From NCBI GenBank assembly GCA_934255435.1, contig CAKQNZ010000123.1, forward strand, positions 1 through 6,245: 6,245 nucleotides of DNA. The letters are read 5' to 3'. The number at the start of each line of letters is the position of its first letter. The stretch's first letter is position 1. Positions 1 through 5,842 of the stretch are shown here, one piece after another. This DNA is from an uncultured Clostridia bacterium. Its GTDB lineage: Bacteria; Bacillota; Clostridia; Peptostreptococcales; Anaerovoracaceae. The translations under genes and the position numbers were made by a program. The notes beneath the pieces were generated by a model. It worked only from the letters and a program-made list of their open reading frames with translations, searched no databases and had not been told where the DNA came from.

Positions 1-1
1 G

Positions 2-574
2 GAATATATAGGTCAGGGATTCAGTCAGAAAGAGCTCAAAGACTACGAGCGTTACTACTGCAACATCGACGATGTTGTGGACAAGATGATGCCAAACAAA
101 GAAGTCGTGATAAAGAGCACTGAAGCATTCGATATAAACAAGCGAAAAGAAACCGAATACTTCATCGACTACGTGACTCCTGCCAACACGAAGATATCCC
201 TTGATACCAACTTCCGCTGGAATCTGGAAAACAGAGAATTCTGTATCGGCTCGCTGGATTTTTTCCGCAACGAAAACGATGTTGATTTCACAGAACGTGA
301 AATGGAGATATGCAGGATCTTCCAGCCTCATATCGAGCTGAAAGCTTCGAACTACGCATTCCTCTTCGACAATATCGCAGAAAAGTATTCACTGACCAAT
401 GCTGAACACGACATTGCCAGCATGATACTCCAGGGATATTCCAACGAGCAGATAGCTGCCGAAAAGTATATCACTATCTCAACAGTGAAAAAACACGTAT
501 CGAAGATACTGGAAAAATCCGATACGAAATCACGTATCGAATTCATATGCAAAGCGACTTACAAAGGTAAATAG
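2..574 (+). CDS. LuxR-family transcriptional regulator, C-terminal part (5' end outside window)
   Basis: The frame is open from the first bases of the window, so the start codon lies to the left. The in-frame GTG at 77 is an internal Val codon with no Shine-Dalgarno before it. 190 residues are visible. Visible residues about 131-185 (bases 392-556) form a LuxR/GerE helix-turn-helix: an LT-x-AE opening, a GYSNEQIA scaffold turn, then the recognition helix ISTVKKHVSKIL and a KSR tail. The preceding ~100 residues look like the sensor-type domain of clostridial LuxR proteins, with the common FTEREMEI and QPHI stretches just before the linker. No receiver aspartate pocket is visible, but the N-terminus is missing. 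It probably binds DNA as a dimer and may control the amidase and importer genes that follow on the same strand. That link is inferred from position only. The stop is TAG. Confidence 0.88.
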   Translation, partial: EYIGQGFSQKELKDYERYYCNIDDVVDKMMPNKEVVIKSTEAFDINKRKETEYFIDYVTPANTKISLDTNFRWNLENREFCIGSLDFFRNENDVDFTEREMEICRIFQPHIELKASNYAFLFDNIAEKYSLTNAEHDIASMILQGYSNEQIAAEKYITISTVKKHVSKILEKSDTKSRIEFICKATYKGK

Positions 575-619
575 ACTCCACAGATAAATTCAATATGCAA
601 ATATGTGGCAAAGCCACTT
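545..619 (+). repeat. Imperfect direct repeat of the regulator's 3' end
   Basis: Bases 545-560 (inside the last codons of the LuxR gene) and 601-619 (just after its stop) match at 15 of 16 positions once a 3-base insertion (606-608) is allowed. Translated, the copies read ICKAT and ICGKATL, so the second could be a remnant of a duplicated gene end. The second copy is not in the regulator's frame. The match is short and could be chance. Confidence 0.35.
605..617 (+). other. Small hairpin in the regulator-amidase gap
   Basis: GTGGC (605-609) and GCCAC (613-617) pair perfectly around an AAA loop, followed by TTTAGTTTT. It could act as a weak terminator or attenuator between the LuxR gene and the amidase. 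A 5-bp stem with an interrupted T run is a weak signal, and no convincing promoter is visible in the 85-bp gap. Confidence 0.3.
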
Positions 620-647
620 TAGTTTTAAAGCTCAAATAAATCAAAGA

Positions 648-654
648 AAGGCGG
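648..654 (+). promoter_or_regulatory. Ribosome binding site fixing the amidase start
   Basis: AAGGCGG sits 5 bases before the ATG at 660. The upstream in-frame ATG at 603 lies in a hairpin with no Shine-Dalgarno, and the extra 19 residues it would add do not resemble the family. The start is therefore placed at 660. Confidence 0.75.
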
Positions 655-659
655 ATAAT

Positions 660-1553
660 ATGAAAGACATTATCACAGTTGCTGTTGTCAATTTCAGGGT
701 GGACGCAGCAGACAAAGCAAGCAATCTTTCCAGAATGTGCGGTTTCGCCGAAGCCGCTGCAAAACGTGGTGCGGATCTGGTACTTTTCCCGGAGATGTGC
801 CTCTACGGCTACGACTACTATGTAGACGAAAATGTGCCTCAGGAAGAGAAGATCAGAGTCTCGGAAACTATAAACGGTCCCTCATGCCAGGCCATCGCAG
901 AAATCACTAAGAAATACGGCATATATGCAGTATTCGGCATGGCAGAAAAAATGGAAGACACTCCGGACGCTGACCTTTACAACTCTGCAGTAGCCATCGG
1001 CCCTGACGGCGTCATCGGCTCATACCAGAAGATACACCCCTTCGAAACAGAGAGCATCTGGTGCAAAAAAGGCAGCAAGCCCTTCATGTTCGATACTCCA
1101 TGGGGCCCGGTTTCAATAGGTATATGCTTCGATACCTATCAGTTCCCGGAACTTCAGAGACATTACTGCGGACAGGGCAGCAGGCTTTATCTCAATCCTA
1201 CAGCTGTCGTTGAGGAGATCCCTAAAGAAGGCAGCCGTCAGGCATTCATCGACTACTATGCACCTACGCTTGAATACGGCGTACTGTGCAACACTATCTA
1301 TGTTGCCAGCGCCAACCTTTGCGGCACGGACATAACCGACTACTTCGGCGGAGGGAGCTGCATCATAGGACCTAAGATCACTCCGTTCTATGAGACGAAT
1401 CTCCACTACTACGCTGGAAACAAAGACAATGTACAGGAAGGCATGTTCATCGAGACCATTGACCTTTCCCTGGCAGAAAGACGTCTGTTCGTGAACAAGG
1501 AGCTGACAGGAGTTCCTGACTACAGACCTGAGATATACAAGAAGTTCCTTTAA
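660..1553 (+). CDS. Carbon-nitrogen hydrolase (nitrilase superfamily amidase)
   Basis: This 297-residue protein has the usual length for the nitrilase superfamily, whose cytoplasmic thiol enzymes hydrolyse amides, carbamoyl amides or nitriles. The catalytic Glu-Lys-Cys triad is complete: E45 in LVLFPEM, K124 in SYQKIHPF, and C156 in SIGICFDT, followed by the FPE signature at 162-164. The N-terminus begins directly with the first beta strand (IITVAVVNF), which supports the start at 660. The C-terminal GPDG turn (114-117) and the NPTAVVEE strand are also typical. The substrate cannot be read from the motifs. The importer gene starts 43 bp downstream with no terminator between, so the two are probably co-transcribed. 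A substrate related to amines or polyamines, such as a carbamoylated or acylated diamine, is an inference from that neighbour. The nucleophile motif differs from the CWDQWFPE I recall for N-carbamoylputrescine amidase. Confidence 0.9.
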   Translation: MKDIITVAVVNFRVDAADKASNLSRMCGFAEAAAKRGADLVLFPEMCLYGYDYYVDENVPQEEKIRVSETINGPSCQAIAEITKKYGIYAVFGMAEKMEDTPDADLYNSAVAIGPDGVIGSYQKIHPFETESIWCKKGSKPFMFDTPWGPVSIGICFDTYQFPELQRHYCGQGSRLYLNPTAVVEEIPKEGSRQAFIDYYAPTLEYGVLCNTIYVASANLCGTDITDYFGGGSCIIGPKITPFYETNLHYYAGNKDNVQEGMFIETIDLSLAERRLFVNKELTGVPDYRPEIYKKFL

Positions 1554-1596
1554 AAAGCAATCGTCATAACATACTATACGAGAGGAGAAATGATCA

Positions 1597-2925
1597 ATGG
1601 AGGACAATACTCTTAAACGTACAATGAAACTGCACCATCTCGTTATCTTCGGTGTAGCTTTCCTCACACCTATGATAGCCTATACTATATACGGCGTCAT
1701 AGCCACTGCATCACACGGCGTGGAATCCGGTTCCATCTGCTTTGCTGTCATCGCAATGATGTTCACAGCACTGAGCTACGGTCATATGGCCAAAGCATTC
1801 CCTGCAGCAGGATCCACATATACCTACACAAGAAAAGCGATAAACTCCAAACTCGGCGTCATCGCAGGATGGATAGTCCTGCTGGGATATGTTTTCTTCC
1901 CGATGGCTATCTGGCTCATCGGAGCGTCATACTTCAGCGCTGCTGTACCTGCTGTGCCTTCATGGGTATGGCTCGTTGGATTCATCGTCATCACTACACT
2001 TATCAATATCGTAGGCGTGGAAGTAGGAAGCAAGATCAACTTCATCATGGTTTCCATACAGGTAGTTATCATCATAGCTTTCCTTATCTTCACTATCAAG
2101 GCGATAACAGAAGGCATGGGAGAAGGCACACTGGCGTCATTCTCACCGTTCTACAATCCTGATATAAGCTTCGGCTACACTGTAGCAGGTGCTGCAGCTG
2201 CATGCTACTGCTTCCTGGGATTCGACGCCCTCACTACATTCACAGAGGATACTGTGAACCCTACAAAGAACATTCCAAGAGCGATCATTCTGACGCTCCT
2301 CGTATGCGGTGCTATATTCCTCATAGTGACTTATTTCACTCATCTGGTACACCCGTCATACGACTACAGCAACCCTGACAATGCAGCATATGAGATCGCA
2401 CGTCAGGTGGCACCATCTGTATTTGGAGGCATCTTCCTCATAGGTACTATCGCAGGCCAGTTCGCAGCAGGTCTGTCAGCTCAGGCCAGCGGTGCACGTC
2501 TGCTCTATGCCATGGGCAGAGACGGAGTCCTTCCTAAGAAATTCTTCGGAAAACTCAACAGCAAGACGCATACTCCGATAAACTCCATAGTCCTGACAGG
2601 AGTGGTAGCTCTGTTCGCTATATTCCTGGATGTTACAAAGGCTACAGCTTACATCAACTTCGGCGGATTCGTGGCATTCTTCTTTGTAAACCTTTCCGTT
2701 ATAGCATACTACTTCGTAAAGCAGAAGAAACGCTCGCTGAAAGGCATCATCCTGTACCTGATCTTCCCGGTACTGGGCGCCCTGCTCTGCCTCTATCTCC
2801 TTGTCCATCTTGACAGACTGGCTATAATACTTGGCTGCGCATGGACAGTGGCTGGCATCATCTACCTTCTGGTACTGACAAAAGGTCTGAAGGAAGAACC
2901 ACCGGAACTCGGAATAGATTCCTGA
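1597..2925 (+). CDS. APC-superfamily amino acid/polyamine importer, PuuP/PlaP-like
   Basis: A 442-residue integral membrane protein with about 12 hydrophobic helices: roughly residues 12-37, 44-62, 85-113, 120-142, 147-169, 190-212, 227-251, 273-296, 327-345, 350-374, 382-404 and 407-428. It should work as a secondary importer in the cytoplasmic membrane. Marker stretches match what I recall of the E. coli putrescine importer PuuP: LTPM in TM1, TALSYG and FPAAGSTYTY after TM2, FLGFDALTTFTED in TM6 and the loop after it, LLYAMGRDGVLP after TM8, and AYINFGG in TM10. Putrescine or a related amine is thus the best guess, but APC members also carry amino acids. The start is set by AGGAG at 1583-1587, nine bases before the ATG at 1597. 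A nearer ATG at 1590 opens only eight codons. It ends with tandem in-frame stops (TGA TAA), and a strong terminator follows. The amidase lies just upstream. Confidence 0.9.
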   Translation: MEDNTLKRTMKLHHLVIFGVAFLTPMIAYTIYGVIATASHGVESGSICFAVIAMMFTALSYGHMAKAFPAAGSTYTYTRKAINSKLGVIAGWIVLLGYVFFPMAIWLIGASYFSAAVPAVPSWVWLVGFIVITTLINIVGVEVGSKINFIMVSIQVVIIIAFLIFTIKAITEGMGEGTLASFSPFYNPDISFGYTVAGAAAACYCFLGFDALTTFTEDTVNPTKNIPRAIILTLLVCGAIFLIVTYFTHLVHPSYDYSNPDNAAYEIARQVAPSVFGGIFLIGTIAGQFAAGLSAQASGARLLYAMGRDGVLPKKFFGKLNSKTHTPINSIVLTGVVALFAIFLDVTKATAYINFGGFVAFFFVNLSVIAYYFVKQKKRSLKGIILYLIFPVLGALLCLYLLVHLDRLAIILGCAWTVAGIIYLLVLTKGLKEEPPELGIDS

Positions 2926-2956
2926 TAAAAACATTTCAAAACATCCAAATAGAAAG

Positions 2957-2998
2957 AAAACGGTGGTATATCACATTTGTGTGTACTGCCGTTTTTTT
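2957..2998 (+). terminator. Rho-independent terminator of the amidase-importer unit
   Basis: AAAACGG at 2957-2963 pairs with CCGTTTT at 2989-2995. The stem continues inward with G-U wobbles (TGGTATA against TGTACTG) to a CAC-ATTT-GTG tip, and seven T residues follow at 2992-2998. It begins 31 bp after the importer stop. Confidence 0.88.
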
Positions 2999-3000
2999 CT

Positions 3001-3059
3001 GCATCCATTTTGAGTGTTTCACTGCCCTCAGAAGCACTCAAAAACTCCGGAGCAGATGC
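3001..3059. repeat. Nested inverted repeats downstream of the terminator
   Basis: TTTTGAGTG (3008-3016) and CACTCAAAA (3035-3043) are perfect 9-bp inverted repeats around an 18-base loop. Outside them GCATC (3001-3005) pairs with GATGC (3055-3059). The right arm also contains the 8-bp palindrome CTCCGGAG (3045-3052). No T run follows, so this is not a typical terminator on either strand. Its role is unknown. It occupies the first part of the 246-bp gap between the importer and the reductase. Confidence 0.5.
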
Positions 3060-3124
3060 CTGTCTGAGCGAAGATCTTTCATAATAATCTTTTCTTTTAA
3101 AGGCTATGTAAAATCCAAATATAT

Positions 3125-3133
3125 TGATATAAT
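3125..3133 (+). promoter_or_regulatory. Extended -10 promoter of the flavodoxin-fold reductase gene
   Basis: TG-A-TATAAT is a perfect extended -10 element (TG at 3125-3126, TATAAT at 3128-3133). No good -35 box lies 16-18 bases upstream, as is tolerated with an extended -10. Transcription would start near 3140, giving a leader of about 30 bases. The -10 lies within a perfect small dyad, GATATA-A-TATATC (3126-3138), which could be an operator or simply AT-rich chance. Confidence 0.7.
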
Positions 3134-3158
3134 ATATCCATACAAAAACTTTCAGATG

Positions 3159-3164
3159 AGGAGG
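3159..3164 (+). promoter_or_regulatory. Ribosome binding site for the reductase, two adjacent ATG codons
   Basis: A perfect AGGAGG lies 4 bases before the ATG at 3169 and 7 bases before the ATG at 3172. The second spacing is nearer the optimum, so 3172 is preferred. The two choices differ by one Met. Confidence 0.8.
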
Positions 3165-3171
3165 AGTAATG

Positions 3172-3708
3172 ATGAAAGCATTGATTTTTAACGGGAGTCC
3201 AAGATTCGGCAATTCCACTGCGGCAACGGCTGAGCTTAAAAAGGGGCTTTCCAATATCGAAGGACTTGAGATCGAGGATCTCAAAGCTGACGATCTTTCC
3301 ATATCGCCATGTATCGCATGTGAAGTCTGCGGAAGCGAGGGCGAATGTACATTCGATGACGATACGAACGAAACGATGGAGAAAGTATGCAATGCAGATA
3401 TACTGCTGTTCGTCACACCTGTTTACTGGTGGGGCATCACAGCACAGCTCAAAGTCGTTATAGACAAATTCTATTCCAGAAGCTCGCTGCTGAAGAACAT
3501 GAACAAAAAAGTCGGCCTCATAACCATCGGCGAAGCAGAGCTGTCAGATCCGGAATACGACATTATCGAAAAACAGTTCCGCTGCATATCAGATTATCTG
3601 GGCTGGGATTTCAGATTCTCAAAGTCATATTCCGCATGCGAACCGACTGACCTTGCAAACAATACATCAGCGATGGCGGAGATCAGATCACTCTGGAAAG
3701 ATTTTTGA
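3172..3708 (+). CDS. Flavodoxin-fold NAD(P)H-dependent oxidoreductase with iron-sulfur-flavoprotein-like Cys motif
   Basis: A 178-residue protein of the NADPH-dependent FMN reductase/flavodoxin-like family. It begins with strand 1 and the FMN phosphate loop (KALIFNGSP, then N14-S15). TPVYWW at 82-87 and the following ITAQLKVVIDKFY form the conserved flavin-contact and helix region of this family. Between them C47, C50, C53 and C59 have the spacing C-x2-C-x2-C-x5-C. This fits the compact C-x2-C-x2-C-x4-7-C motif known to bind a [4Fe-4S] cluster in archaeal iron-sulfur flavoprotein (Isf). Many bacterial relatives keep similar cysteines without a proven cluster. It has its own extended -10 promoter and its own terminator, so it is monocistronic. 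The electron donor and acceptor are unknown. Service to Hcp, encoded 295 bp downstream, is possible but unsupported. The start could also be 3169. Confidence 0.88.
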   Translation: MKALIFNGSPRFGNSTAATAELKKGLSNIEGLEIEDLKADDLSISPCIACEVCGSEGECTFDDDTNETMEKVCNADILLFVTPVYWWGITAQLKVVIDKFYSRSSLLKNMNKKVGLITIGEAELSDPEYDIIEKQFRCISDYLGWDFRFSKSYSACEPTDLANNTSAMAEIRSLWKDF

Positions 3709-3805
3709 TGAAAAACAGCGTGAGCGGGAGTTTAAAGTCATAAGTCAGCGGATATCACGCCAGACCATCCGTCACCAGACACAGATTTTTGAACAGATCT
3801 TCATG

Positions 3806-3836
3806 CGCAGCAGTTCTACATCTGCTGCGTTTTTTT
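3806..3836 (+). terminator. Rho-independent terminator of the reductase gene
   Basis: CGCAGCAG (3806-3813) pairs perfectly with CTGCTGCG (3822-3829) around an 8-base loop, and seven T residues follow (3830-3836). It starts about 97 bases after the stop codon and separates the reductase from hcp transcriptionally. Confidence 0.9.
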
Positions 3837-3841
3837 ACATT

Positions 3842-3891
3842 GCAGGATCTGATACAGACGCTGTATCTTTTCACCTGCGGACATCTTCCGC
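3842..3891 (+). repeat. Overlapping inverted repeats in the hcp upstream region
   Basis: GATACAG-ACG-CTGTATC (3851-3867) is a perfect 7-bp dyad with a 3-base spacer and TTTT after it. It is enclosed by GCAGG (3842-3846) and CCTGC (3874-3878). A second dyad, GCGGA (3877-3881) with TCCGC (3887-3891), shares two bases with the outer arm, so the two full structures compete. It could be a folded leader, an operator, or a second weak terminator. The sequence does not decide between them. Confidence 0.5.
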
Positions 3892-4003
3892 TGATTCATA
3901 TCTCGTAATATTTTTATTTCTCCGGATATCATTTATCATGTGTTATCTTCATCATTTCAAACCATACTAACATAAGAAAATATTTATCATTAAGGAGAAA
4001 AAA

Positions 4004-5638
4004 ATGGATAACAAAATGTTCTGCTACCAGTGTCAGGAAGCTGCTGGAAACAAAGGCTGCACAAGTGTAGGCGTCTGTGGCAAAAAACCGGAGACAGCGC
4101 ATCTTCAGGATCTTCTGGTATATGTCACTAAAGGACTTTCTGCAGTCACTGTACAGATGAGGAAAGAAAATATCGAGGTCTCATCATCTGTCGATGAACT
4201 TGTCATAAGGAACCTTTTCGCAACTATCACCAATGCTAATTTCGATAATGAAGCCCTCATTTTCAGAATAAAGGAAACACTCCGCTGCAAGAAAGAATGT
4301 CTCCTCCTGATATCTGACGGAAGCGGCCTTCCTGAAGCGGCAATATGGCATGGCAGCGAGGAGGAAGCCCGCAGCTGCGGCGTGCTTTCCGGAAACATCG
4401 ATGAAGATATACGCTCACTCCGCCAGCTGATCACTTATGGACTTAAAGGTATGTCGGCATATCTGACCCACGCATTCGTCCTGGGAAAAAGAAACGACGG
4501 GATAAGCAGTTTCATACAGCAGGCACTGGCTGCAACTCTCGATGACAGACTCACAGCAGATGAGCTTGTGGCGCTGACGCTGGAAACAGGAAAATACGGC
4601 GTAGAGTGCATGGCTCTTCTGGATAAAGCCAATACCGATGCATACGGCAAACCTGAGATAACGAAGATCGATATCGGCGTCAGATCGAATCCCGGAATCC
4701 TGATCTCAGGCCACGACCTGAAAGACATGGAAATGCTGCTGGAGCAGACTGCAGGGAAAGGCGTCGATGTCTATACCCACTCTGAAATGCTGCCTGCCGG
4801 CTGCTATCCTGCATTCAAAAAATATCCGCACTTTGCAGGAAACTACGGCAATGCATGGTGGGAGCAGAAAAAAGAATTCCGAACATTCAACGGTCCGATA
4901 CTTATGACTACCAACTGTATCGTGCCTCCTGACGACAGCTACAAAGACCGCCTTTACACCACAGGACCTGCCGCCTGGCCCGGTTGCAGACATATTTCTG
5001 CAGACAGCAGCGGTCACAAGGATTTCAGCGAGATCATAAAACATGCAGCAAAATGCAAACCTCCTCAGGAAATAGAGCGAGGCAGTATAACCGCAGGATT
5101 TGCTCACCATCAAGTGGCAGAGCTTTTAGATAAGGTAGTCGATGCTGTGAAATCAGGAGCTATAAAAAAGTTCGTAGTCATGGCAGGCTGCGACGGCAGG
5201 TTCCCCAGCAGGAACTACTATACCGACTTCGCTGCGATGCTTCCGGATGATGCTGTCATCCTGACAGCAGGCTGTGCAAAGTTCCGATACAACAAACTGG
5301 ACCTTGGCACCATTGGTGGCATACCACGTATCCTTGACGCCGGACAGTGCAATGATTCATATTCCATCGCAGCCATCGCCCTGATGCTCAAGGATGCTTT
5401 CGGCCTTGATGATATCAACGACCTTCCTGTGATATACAATATCGCATGGTATGAACAGAAAGCTGTCATAGTGCTGCTTTCACTGCTTTCACTGGGTATA
5501 AAGAATATCCATCTGGGACCTACTCTGCCGGCATTCCTTTCACCTGGAGTAACTAAAGTCCTTGTGGAAAAGTTCGGCATCGCTGGCATAAATACTGCCC
5601 GTGAAGACATAGATATGTTTTTCGGAAAAGACAAATGA
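4004..5638 (+). CDS. hcp: Hybrid cluster protein (hydroxylamine reductase family)
   Basis: A complete 544-residue Hcp, a cytoplasmic metalloprotein that reduces hydroxylamine in vitro and is linked in vivo to NO detoxification or protein S-nitrosylation. The N-terminal cysteines C7, C10, C19 and C25 have the C-x2-C-x8-C-x5-C spacing of the strict-anaerobe type, which binds a [4Fe-4S] cluster. The facultative type has C-x2-C-x11-C-x6-C. All seven hybrid-cluster ligands are present: H237, E261, C305, C396 (the persulfide position, in [10 protein letters not shown]), C424, C449 and E484. Compared with Desulfovibrio vulgaris numbering as I recall it, the offset is a constant 7, then a constant 10, which fits well. 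The domain that the short class III forms lack is intact. AAGGAG at 3992-3997, six bases before the ATG, sets the start. No hcr reductase gene is adjacent. The gene is probably monocistronic and converges on ogt. Confidence 0.97.
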   Translation: MDNKMFCYQCQEAAGNKGCTSVGVCGKKPETAHLQDLLVYVTKGLSAVTVQMRKENIEVSSSVDELVIRNLFATITNANFDNEALIFRIKETLRCKKECLLLISDGSGLPEAAIWHGSEEEARSCGVLSGNIDEDIRSLRQLITYGLKGMSAYLTHAFVLGKRNDGISSFIQQALAATLDDRLTADELVALTLETGKYGVECMALLDKANTDAYGKPEITKIDIGVRSNPGILISGHDLKDMEMLLEQTAGKGVDVYTHSEMLPAGCYPAFKKYPHFAGNYGNAWWEQKKEFRTFNGPILMTTNCIVPPDDSYKDRLYTTGPAAWPGCRHISADSSGHKDFSEIIKHAAKCKPPQEIERGSITAGFAHHQVAELLDKVVDAVKSGAIKKFVVMAGCDGRFPSRNYYTDFAAMLPDDAVILTAGCAKFRYNKLDLGTIGGIPRILDAGQCNDSYSIAAIALMLKDAFGLDDINDLPVIYNIAWYEQKAVIVLLSLLSLGIKNIHLGPTLPAFLSPGVTKVLVEKFGIAGINTAREDIDMFFGKDK

Positions 5639-5686
5639 CAAAGGAATCCCGCATAGCGAAGCACAGGCAATGTAAAAGGGTAGGAT

Positions 5687-5723
5687 CACCGGCACAGACC
5701 ACCTATGCCGGTGTATGTGTGGT
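5687..5723 (+). other. Hairpin with possible pseudoknot downstream of hcp
   Basis: CACCGGCA (5687-5694) pairs perfectly with TGCCGGTG (5706-5713). Inside its 11-base loop, ACCAC (5698-5702) is complementary to GTGGT at 5719-5723, just past the stem. That is the layout of an H-type pseudoknot, with connectors of 3, 3 and 5 bases. No T run follows, so it is not an ordinary terminator. It starts 48 bases after the hcp stop and might protect the mRNA 3' end. Confidence 0.4.
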
Positions 5724-5741
5724 ATAACGTCAGAACACAGA

Positions 5742-5777
5742 AATACCGCAGGAGGCTTTGACCTTCTCTGCGGTATT
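5742..5777. terminator. Possible bidirectional terminator between convergent hcp and ogt
   Basis: AATACCGCA (5742-5750) and TGCGGTATT (5769-5777) form a perfect 9-bp stem, with a partial inner stem (AGG 5753-5755, CCT 5762-5764). The sequence is moderately T-rich beyond the stem when read on the - strand (TTCTGTGTT) and poorly so on the + strand. Its place between two convergent stops fits a shared terminator, but the U tails are weak. Confidence 0.45.
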
Positions 5778-5842
5778 CCTGTTTCCGGATGTGCTTAATC
5801 ACCCGGATATATGAAGTTTATCGTCGATTGCACTTTTATGCT

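Larger units (their letters stand above)
3709..4003 (+). other. Non-coding region between the reductase and hcp
   Basis: No ORF here has a ribosome binding site or family resemblance. The first part, up to the terminator at 3806, contains a loose dyad (GCGTGA 3718-3723, TCACGC 3755-3760) and a short tandem AAGTCA repeat (3735-3740, 3742-3747). After the terminator come stacked inverted repeats (3842-3891) and then an AT-rich stretch. TATCAT at 3927-3932 and again at 3934-3939 are possible -10 boxes without a clear -35. I find no convincing FNR/CRP-type dyad. AAGGAG at 3992-3997 is the hcp ribosome binding site. Confidence 0.6.

Noticed and set aside
77..79. GTG as the start of the LuxR-type gene
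   Set aside because: The frame is open to the window edge with protein-like sequence before it, and there is no ribosome binding site.
603..659. Upstream in-frame ATG that would extend the amidase by 19 residues
   Set aside because: It lies in a hairpin, has no Shine-Dalgarno, and the added residues (MWQSHFSFK...) do not fit the family N-terminus. The ATG at 660 has AAGGCGG five bases upstream.
1113..1667. 184-codon open frame on the - strand opposite the amidase
   Set aside because: It is antisense to a gene with a complete catalytic triad, shows no family resemblance, and also overlaps the start of the importer.
2862..3416. 184-codon open frame on the - strand spanning the importer end, terminator and reductase start
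   Set aside because: It crosses a strong + strand terminator and promoter and has low-complexity Ser-rich shadow composition.
3708..3743. Eleven-codon ORF (MKNSVSGSLKS) overlapping the reductase stop
   Set aside because: The ATGA overlap suggests translational coupling, but the peptide is very short with nothing to support it.
3653..3970. 105-codon open frame on + after the reductase
   Set aside because: It overlaps the reductase end, reads through a perfect terminator hairpin, and has no ribosome binding site.
3892..4003. FNR/CRP-type operator upstream of hcp
   Set aside because: The stretch has several ATCAT and TTATC words but no paired half-sites with proper spacing. A motif scan would be needed.
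5784..5807. TCCGG/CCGGA dyad as the ogt terminator
   Set aside because: It is a five-bp stem with no T run on the - strand. The dyad at 5742-5777 is a better candidate.
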